Source: Suilimivivens sp963618065
GTDB lineage: Bacteria > Bacillota > Clostridia > Lachnospirales > Lachnospiraceae
Reading direction: 5' to 3'
Assembly: GCA_963618065.1 (NCBI GenBank)
Contig: CAVERH010000010.1
Span: 1-64,000, forward strand
Length of the DNA stretch: 64,000 bases
This document shows positions 1-8,869 of the stretch, piece after piece (position 1 is the first letter of the stretch; each line of letters begins with the position of its first letter). The notes below the pieces were generated by a model. The model saw only the letters and a program-made list of their open reading frames with translations. It had not been told where the DNA came from and did no database searches. A program made the translations under genes and the position numbers.

Positions 1-652
1 CCTTCTCCCATGCTCCGGTGTCACTATCATCATTCTTGGATGGAAACTTTGCGATCCAAAGCTGCCCCTTCGTATCAACAACGGTAGCTTTAGGCCTTGC
101 TCCCCCCAAAGAAGATCCCGGCCTGATCAGCTGATTAAGCCATCTATCCGTTACACCTCCCTCATCATTTTCAAAATTTCTTGAAGCTTCTTCCAGGCTT
201 CTAAGTGATGTCCAAGGTGGTGCCGCTGTTTCTTTATCATCCGACAGGAAAGCTCCCTCCGGATCCAATTTAAAGCGTATTCCTCCCACTCTGGTTTCAT
301 CATACACCCCGAGCAGATAATCACTGTCATATAGTTTTGAAGGCTTTCGCTTTTCTCTTTCTGCCAAAAGACGTTCTCTCTTATTCATAAGCACACGTCC
401 CCATCTGTCAGGAGATGCGTCTGCGAATATTCCAAATATGTTCTTATCCTTTGGAAACTGTCTTCCAACAAACGGCAACAATTCTGGATCAAGATTAAGA
501 TGTAATTTATTTTTTGCCAGCCAATCCTTATCATATTCAAATGAATATGACTCCCCTCCTTTGATAACACCAACATTAAGCTTACCAAGCAAAACGGGTT
601 CATCACCAGTGAAATTATCATATACATATATGATTTTCTCTTCCTTAGGCAT
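1..652 (-). CDS. hipA: HipA-type serine/threonine kinase toxin, N-terminal part (cut by window edge)
   Basis: 217 N-terminal residues are readable on the minus strand; the gene continues past base 1. I recognise the HipA family from an N-terminal beta domain, the segment SPDRWGR (residues 80-86) and the nucleotide-loop segment GGARPKA (183-189), followed by a WIAKFPS strand (199-205). HipA proteins phosphorylate translation factors (GltX in E. coli) and are neutralised by HipB. The catalytic aspartate region lies outside the window, so activity cannot be judged. The ATG shares one base with the stop of the upstream hipB (TAATG), which implies translational coupling and a common transcript. 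Confidence 0.88.
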   Translation of the reverse strand, partial: MPKEEKIIYVYDNFTGDEPVLLGKLNVGVIKGGESYSFEYDKDWLAKNKLHLNLDPELLPFVGRQFPKDKNIFGIFADASPDRWGRVLMNKRERLLAEREKRKPSKLYDSDYLLGVYDETRVGGIRFKLDPEGAFLSDDKETAAPPWTSLRSLEEASRNFENDEGGVTDRWLNQLIRPGSSLGGARPKATVVDTKGQLWIAKFPSKNDDSDTGAWEK

Positions 653-972
653 TAGTTGTTCCTCCTTGAAGCTCTTTTTCTTGTTATAAGATTCAGATCC
701 TGCATCTGTCTTCCCATCTCATCATCTTTCGCTACAAGAGCCAGATCCTTGTCCATATTTCCAAGCGCATGCAGAACTGCAGCATATATCCCCATAGCTA
801 CTGCAGGGTTTCCAGACTCAACCTTCCATAAGGACGCTCTGCTTATTCCAGCACGCTCTGCCACTAATTCTGCTGACAGATCCCGTCGTAATCTGGCCAG
901 CTTAATCTGCTCACCCATTGTCTTTAATATAGTTTCAGTTGCCGGTACAATATTATATGCTGCTTTTTTCAT
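652..972 (-). CDS. hipB: HipB-like XRE-family antitoxin and repressor
   Basis: A 106-residue protein with a Cro/CI-type helix-turn-helix over about residues 20-75 (recognition region around AGISRASLWKVE). It directly precedes the HipA toxin gene, the normal antitoxin-toxin order, with a 1-base TAATG junction. HipB-type proteins bind the toxin and repress their own promoter. The C-terminus is basic (RKRASRRNN). A good ribosome site (AGAGGAG, 8 nt) precedes the ATG, and a strong promoter with a palindrome over its -10 box lies just upstream, which fits autoregulation. Confidence 0.85.
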   Translation of the reverse strand: MKKAAYNIVPATETILKTMGEQIKLARLRRDLSAELVAERAGISRASLWKVESGNPAVAMGIYAAVLHALGNMDKDLALVAKDDEMGRQMQDLNLITRKRASRRNN

Positions 973-994
973 TGCACTATTCTCCTCTTTCTTA

Positions 995-1043
995 TGTTTA
1001 TTATTCTAAACAAATTATATGTTCATGTCAATAATAGTAAACA
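995..1043 (-). promoter_or_regulatory. hipBA promoter with overlapping palindromic operator
   Basis: Read on the minus strand: TTGACA (1031-1026), a 17-nt spacer, then TAGAAT (1008-1003), a near-consensus sigmaA promoter. The -10 box sits inside a palindrome TGTTTA-N6-TAAACA (995-1012). A further TAAACA half-site lies at 1038-1043, 31 bases from the same half-site at 1007, about three helical turns. This arrangement suits repression by HipB; binding itself is inferred. Confidence 0.7.
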
Positions 1044-1082
1044 TTGTTGTTTTGGAATAATACATATCTTATCAGACAACCA

Positions 1083-1934
1083 TTACAATTTTTCCATAAA
1101 ATAACTCTTATACCCTTCTCCGTAAATTTCTGATGCGCTCGATACAATCATAAAGGCATTCTCATCCTCCATGCGGACGATGTCTTCCATTTTCTGCATA
1201 TTCTGTTTCCGGATGACGCACAGAATCACCTTCTTGTCGGTGTTCTGGTAAGCGCCCTTTCCTTCCAGATAAGTGACACCGGAATCAATCTCTGTGAGAA
1301 TCCGCTCTGCAATCCGCTCGGAATGGTCACTGATGATATAAAGAAGCTTCGCACCATCCGTTCCGTAAAGGATCAGATCGAGAACCTTCGAAGTCACCAC
1401 CTCTGCCAGAACACTGTAAAAAATCGCATTTAGATTTCGGAATACAATGCCGCCAAAGCCGATGACAACGGCATCAGCAAGCAGAAAAATCGTTCCCGTT
1501 TTAAGATAGGGGAACTTCTGCTTGATGACCTTTACAATAATATCCATTCCACCGGTTGTTGCCCTGCATTTAAACGCAATGCCCATTCCGACCGCAATCA
1601 TGGCCCCGCCAAACAACGCTCCCAGAATCGGATCGGTCGTTGCTGCGCCCCTTGCTGCAAACCAGTTGGAAAATCCGGAAATCATAACAATCTCATACAG
1701 GGTAGAAGCAATAAATTTCCACCCGAACTTCCAGAGTCCGAGAAGCAGAATCGGTATATTTAACAGGAAAAATAATGTACCAATTTCAAGCGGAATTAAC
1801 CGGTTTAAGGAGATGCACAAGCCAGACACGCCTCCCGGTGCAAAATTATTCGCATCAATAAACGAAGAAACTCCACAGCTATAAATAATGGACGCCACCG
1901 TAAGTCCAAAATATTTCCAAACTAATTTTTTCAT
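1083..1934 (-). CDS. YitT family integral membrane protein (DUF161 + DUF2179)
   Basis: A 283-residue protein with five or six hydrophobic helices in the first 200 residues and a soluble C-terminal domain of about 80 residues with the DUF2179 look (TYLEGKGAYQNTDKKVILCVI). The family includes B. subtilis YitT/YpjC-type proteins of unresolved function, sometimes suggested to be transporters. I chose the internal ATG at 1934 over the upstream one at 1964 because AAGAGGG lies 6 nt before it. It follows the threonine deaminase gene but is separated from it by a probable terminator. Confidence 0.85.
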   Translation of the reverse strand: MKKLVWKYFGLTVASIIYSCGVSSFIDANNFAPGGVSGLCISLNRLIPLEIGTLFFLLNIPILLLGLWKFGWKFIASTLYEIVMISGFSNWFAARGAATTDPILGALFGGAMIAVGMGIAFKCRATTGGMDIIVKVIKQKFPYLKTGTIFLLADAVVIGFGGIVFRNLNAIFYSVLAEVVTSKVLDLILYGTDGAKLLYIISDHSERIAERILTEIDSGVTYLEGKGAYQNTDKKVILCVIRKQNMQKMEDIVRMEDENAFMIVSSASEIYGEGYKSYFMEKL

Positions 1935-1971
1935 ATCAACCCTCTTATACTTTCCATATACCATTAGAAAC

Positions 1972-1989
1972 GTGCGCCGCCAGGCGCAC
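1972..1989 (-). other. Small perfect hairpin upstream of yitT
   Basis: A perfect 7-bp GC-rich stem (GTGCGCC / GGCGCAC) with a 4-nt loop, just upstream of yitT. On the minus strand it is followed by GTTTCTAAT, too poor in T for a confident terminator call. It could be a leader structure or weak attenuator. Confidence 0.3.
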
Positions 1990-1990
1990 T

Positions 1991-2025
1991 ATTCAAAACA
2001 AACCACATACCTATTGTATGTGGTT
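1991..2025 (-). terminator. Rho-independent terminator after ilvA
   Basis: A perfect 10-bp stem AACCACATAC / GTATGTGGTT with a 5-nt loop (2001-2025), followed on the minus strand by TGTTTTG. It lies about 105 nt downstream of the threonine deaminase stop and probably ends the smc-ftsY-ilvA transcript. Confidence 0.6.
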
Positions 2026-2130
2026 CGATTCATTTTACTCATAGAGGTCTGTCTCCACGAAATTATATACGCAAAGCAATGAGCCAGAATTCGAGCTTGC
2101 TCGAGTTTTTGGCGAATAGTACAATGATTT

Positions 2131-3354
2131 TTAAATATTCGTGCGTACCAGCTTCGGCTGGTATCCGTTCTGTTCCAGTGCTTCCATAATCTGCTTCTTA
2201 TGCTCAGTACCGAATGCTTCGAGCGTAATCCGGAGTTCTACCGCCGCACTGCGGTTAATGGATACGAACTGGTTGTGCTCCAGTTTAATGACATTACCGT
2301 TCTGCCTGGCAATGACATCGGCTACATGGCTTAATTCGCCCGGCTTATCCGGAAGAAGTACCGATACCGTAAAGATACGGTCTCTCATAATCAGTCCCTG
2401 CTGGACAACGGAGGACATGGTAATGACATCCATGTTGCCACCGCTTAAGATGGATACAATCTTCTTGCCCTTCACATCAAGATGCTTTAATGCTGCTACC
2501 GTAAGAAGTCCGGAGTTTTCTACCACCATCTTATGATTTTCTACCATATCAAGGAAAGCAACAACAAGCTCTTCATCCGGAACGGTAATGATGTCATCCA
2601 GATTTTTCTGTAAGTAAGGGAAAATCTTGGATCCCGGTGTCTTCACTGCAGTACCGTCTGCAATAGTGCTCACGTGATCGAGGGTCAGTACCTTTCCTGC
2701 CTTTACGGATTCCTGTAAGCAGTTTGCACCCTCCGGCTCTACGCCGATCACCTTGATCTTCGGATTTAAAAGCTTAGCCAGTGTGGAGACACCCGTTGCA
2801 AGGCCGCCACCGCCAACCGGCACTAAAATATAGTCAACAACCGGAAGCTCTTTGATGATTTCCATAGCAATGGTTCCCTGTCCGGTTGCAACCGCCGGAT
2901 CATCAAACGGATGAATAAAGGTATATCCGTTTTCCTTTGCCAGCTCATAAGCCTTCTCGCAGGCTTCGTCATAGACATCACCATACAGAACCACTTCTGC
3001 GCCATATCCCTTGGTACGGTTTACCTTAATCAGCGGTGTGGTTGTCGGCATGACAATAACCGCCTTTACGCCAAAGCACTTCGCTGCATAGGCAACGCCC
3101 TGTGCATGGTTTCCGGCCGATGCGGTGATCAGCCCCTTCGCACGTTCTTCATCGGAAAGCGTGCTGATCTTATAATAAGCGCCTCTTAATTTGTAGGCTC
3201 CGGTCAACTGCATGTTTTCCGGCTTGAAATAAACCTTGTTTCCGGTCTGTGCACTGTAAAAATCGCTGTATACCAGCTTAGTTTCCTGCGTCACCTTTCT
3301 TACAATGTCAGAAGCCTCTTCAAATCGTTCAAGTGTCAGCATTTTCGTATTCAT
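2131..3354 (-). CDS. ilvA: Threonine ammonia-lyase (threonine deaminase), PLP-dependent
   Basis: A 407-residue fold-type II PLP enzyme converting L-threonine to 2-oxobutyrate and ammonia. The PLP lysine lies in TGAYKLRGAY (near residue 56), the Asn of the cofactor site in SAGNHAQG, and the phosphate-binding glycine loop in VPVGGGGLATG. A single C-terminal ACT-like domain (about residues 330-407) and the total length fit the shorter TdcB/IlvA form found in Clostridia. No ilvBCD genes are nearby, so a catabolic or biosynthetic role cannot be told apart. The ATG lies 26 nt inside the 3' end of ftsY, with AAAGG about 9 nt before it; a second ATG 12 bases later would also overlap. Confidence 0.93.
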   Translation of the reverse strand: MNTKMLTLERFEEASDIVRKVTQETKLVYSDFYSAQTGNKVYFKPENMQLTGAYKLRGAYYKISTLSDEERAKGLITASAGNHAQGVAYAAKCFGVKAVIVMPTTTPLIKVNRTKGYGAEVVLYGDVYDEACEKAYELAKENGYTFIHPFDDPAVATGQGTIAMEIIKELPVVDYILVPVGGGGLATGVSTLAKLLNPKIKVIGVEPEGANCLQESVKAGKVLTLDHVSTIADGTAVKTPGSKIFPYLQKNLDDIITVPDEELVVAFLDMVENHKMVVENSGLLTVAALKHLDVKGKKIVSILSGGNMDVITMSSVVQQGLIMRDRIFTVSVLLPDKPGELSHVADVIARQNGNVIKLEHNQFVSINRSAAVELRITLEAFGTEHKKQIMEALEQNGYQPKLVRTNI

Positions 3355-4234
3355 CTTCTTCGCCTTTCATCTCCAGAAGTCCGTCCACATACTCCTGTAC
3401 ATCAAACTTCCGTAAATCCTCCAGTTTTTCTCCAACGCCAATATATTTCACCGGAATGTCCAGTTCTGCATGAATTGCTACCGCAATTCCTCCCTTGGCC
3501 GTTCCGTCCATCTTGGTTAAAATAATACCGGTAAGATCCGCAGTTTCACCGAATTCTCTTGCCTGAACCAGTGCATTCTGTCCGGTTGTTCCATCGAGCA
3601 CCACCAGATTTTCACGATGTGCATCGGGAAATTCCCGGTCAATAATCCGGTTCATCTTCTTTAATTCTTCCATCAGATTCTTCTTATTATGAAGTCTTCC
3701 CGCAGTATCACAAAGCAGGATATCCACGTTTCTCGCTTTCGCTGCACTGACCGCATCGAAGATCACACTGGAAGGATCGGCTCCCTGTGCACCGCTGATA
3801 ATTTCCACACCGGCACGCTTCGCCCATTCATCCAACTGTTCCCCGGCCGCTGCACGAAAGGTATCCGCGGCTGCAATCAGCACACGCTTGCCCTGCTTTT
3901 TGTAAATGGCTGCCAGCTTACCAACCGAGGTGGTCTTGCCGACACCGTTCACACCAATCACCATAATCACGGACTGCTGATTCTCGAAGTCGTATGCGCC
4001 CTCCGGAACCTGCATCTGCTCTTTAATGCTTTCCTTTAAAAGCTCCTTACAGTCCTCAGTTTCCTTTACATGGCGTTCCTTCACCTGACGGCGAAGCTCG
4101 TCCATGACCTCTTCAGTCGCTGTGATTCCCATATCTCCCATGATGAGCGTTTCTTCAAGTTCTTCGTAAAAATCCTCATCAATGGCAGAATGTCCACTGA
4201 ATATACTTTTTAATCTGCTAAAAAATCCGGCCAT
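3329..4234 (-). CDS. ftsY: Signal recognition particle receptor FtsY
   Basis: A 301-residue SRP GTPase that docks Ffh-ribosome complexes at the membrane. It has a short N domain and then the NG GTPase core: P-loop GVNGVGKTT (about residue 95), DTAGRLHNK (about 178) and TKMDGTAKGG (about 240). The acidic A domain of E. coli FtsY is absent, as is usual in Firmicutes. Its ATG overlaps the smc stop by one base (TAATG). Downstream, instead of the usual ylxM-ffh genes, lies threonine deaminase, whose start is inside the ftsY 3' end. Confidence 0.97.
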   Translation of the reverse strand: MAGFFSRLKSIFSGHSAIDEDFYEELEETLIMGDMGITATEEVMDELRRQVKERHVKETEDCKELLKESIKEQMQVPEGAYDFENQQSVIMVIGVNGVGKTTSVGKLAAIYKKQGKRVLIAAADTFRAAAGEQLDEWAKRAGVEIISGAQGADPSSVIFDAVSAAKARNVDILLCDTAGRLHNKKNLMEELKKMNRIIDREFPDAHRENLVVLDGTTGQNALVQAREFGETADLTGIILTKMDGTAKGGIAVAIHAELDIPVKYIGVGEKLEDLRKFDVQEYVDGLLEMKGEEDEYENADT

Positions 4235-7200
4235 TATTCACTCAGCTCCTTATCGATCAAATTGACGCTTACCAGAGTAGAAACACCCTTTTCCTGCATG
4301 GTAATACCGTATAACCGGTCTGCCTTTTCCATGGTTCCACGCCGGTGTGTAATCACAATGAACTGGGTATTCTTCGTAAGCTTATGTAAATACTTTGCAA
4401 ACCGGGTAACGTTGTTCTCATCAAGTGCCGCTTCAATCTCGTCAAGCAGACAGAACGGGGACGGCTTCAGGTTCTGGATTGCAAACAACAGGGCAATTGC
4501 CGTAAGTGCCTTTTCTCCACCGGATAACTGCATCATATTCTGCAGCTTCTTTCCGGGTGGCTGTGCAATGATCCGGATGCCCGCCTCGAGAATATCTTCA
4601 TCCTCCATCAGCTCCAGTGTTCCCTTTCCACCACCAAATAATTCCTTAAATACCTTATCAAATTCCCGGCTGATCTCAGCGAACTTCTCCTCAAACTGCT
4701 TACGCATCGCCGTATCCAGCTCTACAATAATTCCTTCCAGTGTTTTCTCCGCTTCCACAAGATCGTCATGCTGTGTCTTTAAGAAGGTATAACGCTCCAT
4801 GAGGTTCTTATAATCCTCAATCGCATTGACATTGACATCGCCCAGCTTTTTAATCTGATCCTTTAAGGAACCGGTTTCCTTCTTCATAGCAGACAGATCG
4901 GTCATCGTCTCATCCCGCATGGAGGATGCATCGGATAATGTAATCTCATATTCATCCCACATGTAATTGATCTGGCCTTCAATATTCTCCTGAATCCGTT
5001 CCTTCTGGGAATTCAGACGGTATACTTCCTTATCAAGACCATTCATCTTCTCTGCCATGGCTTCACGGTCTGTAAAGAAGTTCTTCTGTTTTGCAGCCAG
5101 TTCTTCCTTATGGGTAATATCATCCTTTAACTTCGTTTCTATATCAGATTTCGTTGTATGGGAGACCTCGATCGTCTTTTCGATTTCGGTAATGCTGTTC
5201 CGTTTCAGTTCAACTGCCTCGGTGCTTTCCTTAAGGCTGTCCAAAACCTCCTGTAATTCTGCGGTCAGCCGTTCAATTTCACCTTCAATACGATCCACAT
5301 TCTGCTGATGGAAGCTCTGCTGCTGCAGCATCTTCTCCACTTCCACATCCCATTCCGATACATGTACGGACTGTTCGGACTCTTCCTTACGCTTCTCTTC
5401 CAGCTCTGCGGTAAAGCCCTTGATCTGCTGTTCCACGTTCTTTTCAAGCTGCTCGGAATCCTGCAACTCCTGCCGGATTTCCTGCTTACTGCGGTTGATC
5501 TCCTGAATCTGGTTCTCAATCTCGCGCTCTTCATTCTTTAATTCCACCGAGCCTTCGGAAGCTTCATTCTTACGTTCCTCTGCCTTAATAACGTTGAGTC
5601 TTGCCGTATTCTGTTCAATGAACTTCTTCTGCAAGGCCGCCTTGTCCTCTTCGAGGCTTAACCGTAACTGATTACGCTCCTGCTTGGTCTTCTCGATGTC
5701 CTCTAACAGCTCATCTACCTGTTTTAAATATTTCTTCACCTTCTCATTCAGCTCTTCGATTTCCCGCCGTCGTCCGAGAAGATTGCTGTTATTCTTAAAT
5801 GCACCACCGCTGATGGCACCGCCCGGTACTAAAAGTTCTCCTTCCAGCGTAACCATACGGATGCCGTAATCGTACTTCCTTGCGATCTTCACGGCATTGT
5901 CGACGTTATCCACAACGACAATTCTTCCCAACATGGCTTTTGCTACGTTCTTATATTTCGCATCGATGTGAACCAGCTCATCCGCCATGCCGATCACACC
6001 CTTTTCCTTAAGGGACTCCGGATTTTTAAACTCCTGCGGCTTCGTAATACTTGTTAAGGGTAAAAAGGTTGCTCGTCCCGATCTCGTATCCTTTAAGAAA
6101 CGGATCATGCGTTTCGCCGTCTCTTCATCGTCGGTTACGATATTCTGGATGTTACCGCCCAATGCCGTTTCAATTGCGGTTTCATACTTCTTATCTACTT
6201 TAATGATGTCCGCAACAACACCAATGATTCCCTTTTCCTGCTCCTTGCGTTCCATGACCTTCTTGACACTTCCGCCATAACCTTCATAACGCTCGGTCAG
6301 GTTCGTCAGTGCCTCGAGCTTCGACTTCTCCTGATGATAATTCACCTGAGTATCCCGAAGAAGCTGATCCTTCTTCGAAAGCTCCTCACGGATCAGGGCA
6401 AGCTTTTCCTCCTTGCTCTGCTGGGAATCATTCAAGGCACGGATCTGTTCGTTAATCTTCTCAAATTCTTCCTCAAGAGACTTAATTACGGCTTCCTGCT
6501 GGGCTTCATCCGACTTCACACGTAAGATCCGTGAGGTCAGCTCGGACTTCCGGATGTTGATCTGCTCGGTCATACTGTCGTATCGTCCAAGCTTTGACTT
6601 AATCGTTGCCCTTGCATTCAGCGCATCAATGATGGTATTCTTACCACTCTCGATCTGATTATTTAATTCTTCAATTGCTTTCTGTACCGTAAGCAGCTTT
6701 TCTTTCGCTTCATTACGGTTCTTCTCGATTTCGGCAACCTGTTCATCAATCACCGATTTATCTTTCAAAATCCCTTCCTTATCCAGATTCCGGTCATCAA
6801 TTTCCCTCTGAATGGTCTGTTGCCGTGACAGGAAATGTTCTTCGTTGCTCTGCGCAGATTTGATCTGTTCCTTTAAGACATTGATCTCACCCTCTAATTT
6901 GCCACGCATCACACTGGTATCGGTAATGGTACTCCGTTCCTGTTCAATGGTTTCATCAAGCTGTTCCATTTCTGCCTGAATCTTTTCGTATTCTTCCCTG
7001 ATCTGCTCGTAACGCTTCGAGGTTTCTGCAAGATCATCACTGGCAATCTGGTGCTTTTCATTTGCTGCGCTTAACTGCTCCTGTAAATGCAGGTTTTCCA
7101 AAAGAAACAGATTCACGTCCAGTGTTTTCAGTTCTTCCTTCTTTTTCAGGTAGATCTTCGCCTTTTCCGACTGCTTCTCTAACGGTCCTACCTGCTTTTC

Positions 7201-7794
7201 CAGCTCGGAAAGAATATCGTTTACACGGACTAAATTCTGCTTTTCATCCTCTAACTTCTTCTGGGCTGCTACCTTACGCTTCTTAAACTTCACAATGCCG
7301 GCAGCTTCGTCAAAAAGCTCACGACGCTCTTCCGGCTTACCACTTAAAATCTTATCGATCTGCCCCTGCCCGATGATGGAATACCCCTCCTTACCGATAC
7401 CGGTATCATAAAAGAGCTCATTCACATCCTTTAAACGGCACGGTGTTCCATTCAACAGATATTCACTTTCTCCGGAACGGTAGATTCGTCTGGCAACGGT
7501 AACTTCATCGTAATCAATCGCCATCTGGTGATCCGAATTGTCAAAGGTAATTGCCACATAGGCATACCCCATTGGCTTACGAAGCTCTGTTCCCGAGAAA
7601 ATGACATCCTGCATGGAGGCTCCACGCAGCTGCTTAATGCGCTGCTCGCCCAATACCCAGCGGACCGCATCGGCAACATTACTCTTACCGCTTCCGTTAG
7701 GACCCACAATTCCGGTAATGCCATTATGAAACTGAAGCACAATTTTATTTGCAAAGGATTTAAATCCATGAATTTCTATACTTTTTAAATACAT
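4234..7794 (-). CDS. smc: Chromosome segregation protein SMC
   Basis: A full-length 1186-residue SMC ATPase that compacts and segregates chromosomes together with ScpA and ScpB. Walker A GPNGSGKSN is at residues 31-39; two long coiled coils flank a hinge domain at about 500-690; the signature LSGGEKALTA (about 1090) and Walker B CLLDEIEAALD follow. It belongs to the conserved rnc-smc-ftsY order: 29 nt separate it from the rnc stop, and it is coupled to ftsY by TAATG. The ribosome site is weak (AGG 11 nt upstream), consistent with reading from the rnc transcript. Confidence 0.98.
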   Translation of the reverse strand: MYLKSIEIHGFKSFANKIVLQFHNGITGIVGPNGSGKSNVADAVRWVLGEQRIKQLRGASMQDVIFSGTELRKPMGYAYVAITFDNSDHQMAIDYDEVTVARRIYRSGESEYLLNGTPCRLKDVNELFYDTGIGKEGYSIIGQGQIDKILSGKPEERRELFDEAAGIVKFKKRKVAAQKKLEDEKQNLVRVNDILSELEKQVGPLEKQSEKAKIYLKKKEELKTLDVNLFLLENLHLQEQLSAANEKHQIASDDLAETSKRYEQIREEYEKIQAEMEQLDETIEQERSTITDTSVMRGKLEGEINVLKEQIKSAQSNEEHFLSRQQTIQREIDDRNLDKEGILKDKSVIDEQVAEIEKNRNEAKEKLLTVQKAIEELNNQIESGKNTIIDALNARATIKSKLGRYDSMTEQINIRKSELTSRILRVKSDEAQQEAVIKSLEEEFEKINEQIRALNDSQQSKEEKLALIREELSKKDQLLRDTQVNYHQEKSKLEALTNLTERYEGYGGSVKKVMERKEQEKGIIGVVADIIKVDKKYETAIETALGGNIQNIVTDDEETAKRMIRFLKDTRSGRATFLPLTSITKPQEFKNPESLKEKGVIGMADELVHIDAKYKNVAKAMLGRIVVVDNVDNAVKIARKYDYGIRMVTLEGELLVPGGAISGGAFKNNSNLLGRRREIEELNEKVKKYLKQVDELLEDIEKTKQERNQLRLSLEEDKAALQKKFIEQNTARLNVIKAEERKNEASEGSVELKNEEREIENQIQEINRSKQEIRQELQDSEQLEKNVEQQIKGFTAELEEKRKEESEQSVHVSEWDVEVEKMLQQQSFHQQNVDRIEGEIERLTAELQEVLDSLKESTEAVELKRNSITEIEKTIEVSHTTKSDIETKLKDDITHKEELAAKQKNFFTDREAMAEKMNGLDKEVYRLNSQKERIQENIEGQINYMWDEYEITLSDASSMRDETMTDLSAMKKETGSLKDQIKKLGDVNVNAIEDYKNLMERYTFLKTQHDDLVEAEKTLEGIIVELDTAMRKQFEEKFAEISREFDKVFKELFGGGKGTLELMEDEDILEAGIRIIAQPPGKKLQNMMQLSGGEKALTAIALLFAIQNLKPSPFCLLDEIEAALDENNVTRFAKYLHKLTKNTQFIVITHRRGTMEKADRLYGITMQEKGVSTLVSVNLIDKELSE

Positions 7795-7823
7795 TCCGTT
7801 AACAACCTATTCTGTAAATTTTC

Positions 7824-8507
7824 TTATAGGGATTTCTTCAGCACCCCATAAGCCGCCTGCTGTTCCGCAGACTTCTTGCTTTTTCCGGTGCCGCTTCCCA
7901 CACATTCCCCATCAATCAGCGCTTCGATCACAAAGACCTTATCATGATCCGGTCCGGATTCCGAAACCAGACGGTAGGTCAGCTCCTTACCGGCCTTTTG
8001 CGTTCTCTCCTGTAAAATGGATTTACTGTCATAAAAGAGCTGCTTCGTCTCAAGATCAGATAAAATCCACTGGTGGACGTATTTTTTCGCCTCTTCAAAG
8101 CCGCCATCCAGATAAATGGCGCCAAGCACGGCCTCCATGACATCAGAAACAATGGAATCCCTCTCTCTTCCTCCGGTTGCCTCTTCTCCCTTGCCCAGAA
8201 GAATGTAATTCTGCAGGGAAATATCTCTTGCACAGTAGGCAAGCGCAGGCTCACAGACCATGGAGGAACGGACTCTGGTAAGCTGTCCTTCCTTCCACTC
8301 CGGATAATGCTCAAAAAAGAACTGGCTTGAAATCAGCTCTAACACCGCATCGCCCAGGAATTCCAACCGCTCATAATTCGGATGCTTATTAATTTTCTGT
8401 TCGTTTGAAAAAGAGCTATGGGTCAAGGCCTGCAGCAATAACTTTTTGTCCTGGAACTCATAGCCGATTTTCTTTTCTAAACCACTAAAATCTTCATTTG
8501 GTAACAT
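7824..8507 (-). CDS. rnc: Ribonuclease III
   Basis: A 227-residue endoribonuclease for double-stranded RNA, needed for rRNA and mRNA processing. The N-terminal catalytic domain has the signature ERLEFLGDAVLEL with the metal-binding acidic residues; the C-terminal 70 residues form a double-stranded RNA-binding domain ending GTGKSKKSAEQQAA. Starts are possible at a GTG (8534) and two later ATGs. I chose ATG 8507 because GGAGAG lies 6 nt upstream and the GTG has no ribosome site. A 9-bp inverted repeat sits just before the gene. Confidence 0.95.
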   Translation of the reverse strand: MLPNEDFSGLEKKIGYEFQDKKLLLQALTHSSFSNEQKINKHPNYERLEFLGDAVLELISSQFFFEHYPEWKEGQLTRVRSSMVCEPALAYCARDISLQNYILLGKGEEATGGRERDSIVSDVMEAVLGAIYLDGGFEEAKKYVHQWILSDLETKQLFYDSKSILQERTQKAGKELTYRLVSESGPDHDKVFVIEALIDGECVGSGTGKSKKSAEQQAAYGVLKKSL

Positions 8508-8521
8508 AACACTCTCCATTC

Positions 8522-8546
8522 GAAAATGATCCACCGTATCATTTTC
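8522..8546 (-). other. Inverted repeat in the rnc leader
   Basis: A perfect 9-bp stem GAAAATGAT / ATCATTTTC with a 7-nt loop, ending 15 nt before the chosen rnc start. It is AT-rich and has no T tail, so it is not a terminator. E. coli rnc is autoregulated through leader hairpins, but this stem is short for RNase III cleavage. Confidence 0.45.
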
Positions 8547-8566
8547 TCATATACATGGCAATATCG

Positions 8567-8591
8567 GAAAAAAGCCCTGTAAGGGCTTTTT
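8567..8591 (-). terminator. Rho-independent terminator after acpP
   Basis: The stem AAAAAGCCC / GGGCTTTTT with a 5-nt loop runs straight into a T tract on the minus strand, 34 nt after the acpP stop. It separates plsX-acpP from rnc-smc-ftsY. Confidence 0.85.
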
Positions 8592-8624
8592 CATCTGCAA
8601 TATATGCAAAAGACCGGATCATCT

Positions 8625-8855
8625 TTAGTTGGTTGCAGCCTTGATCATATTTACTGCTTCTTCCACTGTTGTGATCTTTTCAGCTTCTTCTGCAGGAACT
8701 TCTATATCAAACTCCTCTTCAATTCCCATAACAATCTGAAAAACATCCAAAGAATCAGCTCCCAGATCGTCAAGGAATGTAGTATCCATCGTAATTTCAT
8801 CGGGATCAACGTTTAATACGTCTGCAATAATTTTTTTTAATTTTTCAAATTCCAT
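8625..8855 (-). CDS. acpP: Acyl carrier protein
   Basis: A 76-residue acidic helical protein that carries acyl chains in fatty acid synthesis. The phosphopantetheine-accepting serine lies in DDLGADSLD (about residue 36). It follows plsX by 14 nt and is followed by a strong terminator. Gene order plsX-acpP-rnc is standard in Firmicutes. Confidence 0.97.
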   Translation of the reverse strand: MEFEKLKKIIADVLNVDPDEITMDTTFLDDLGADSLDVFQIVMGIEEEFDIEVPAEEAEKITTVEEAVNMIKAATN

Positions 8856-8869
8856 AGTGATAATCCTTT

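Noticed and set aside
8533..8545. A 13-base match (ACCGTATCATTTT) between the rnc leader and the stretch near 25225
   Set aside because: Matches of this length are expected by chance in a window of this size, and the surrounding bases differ.
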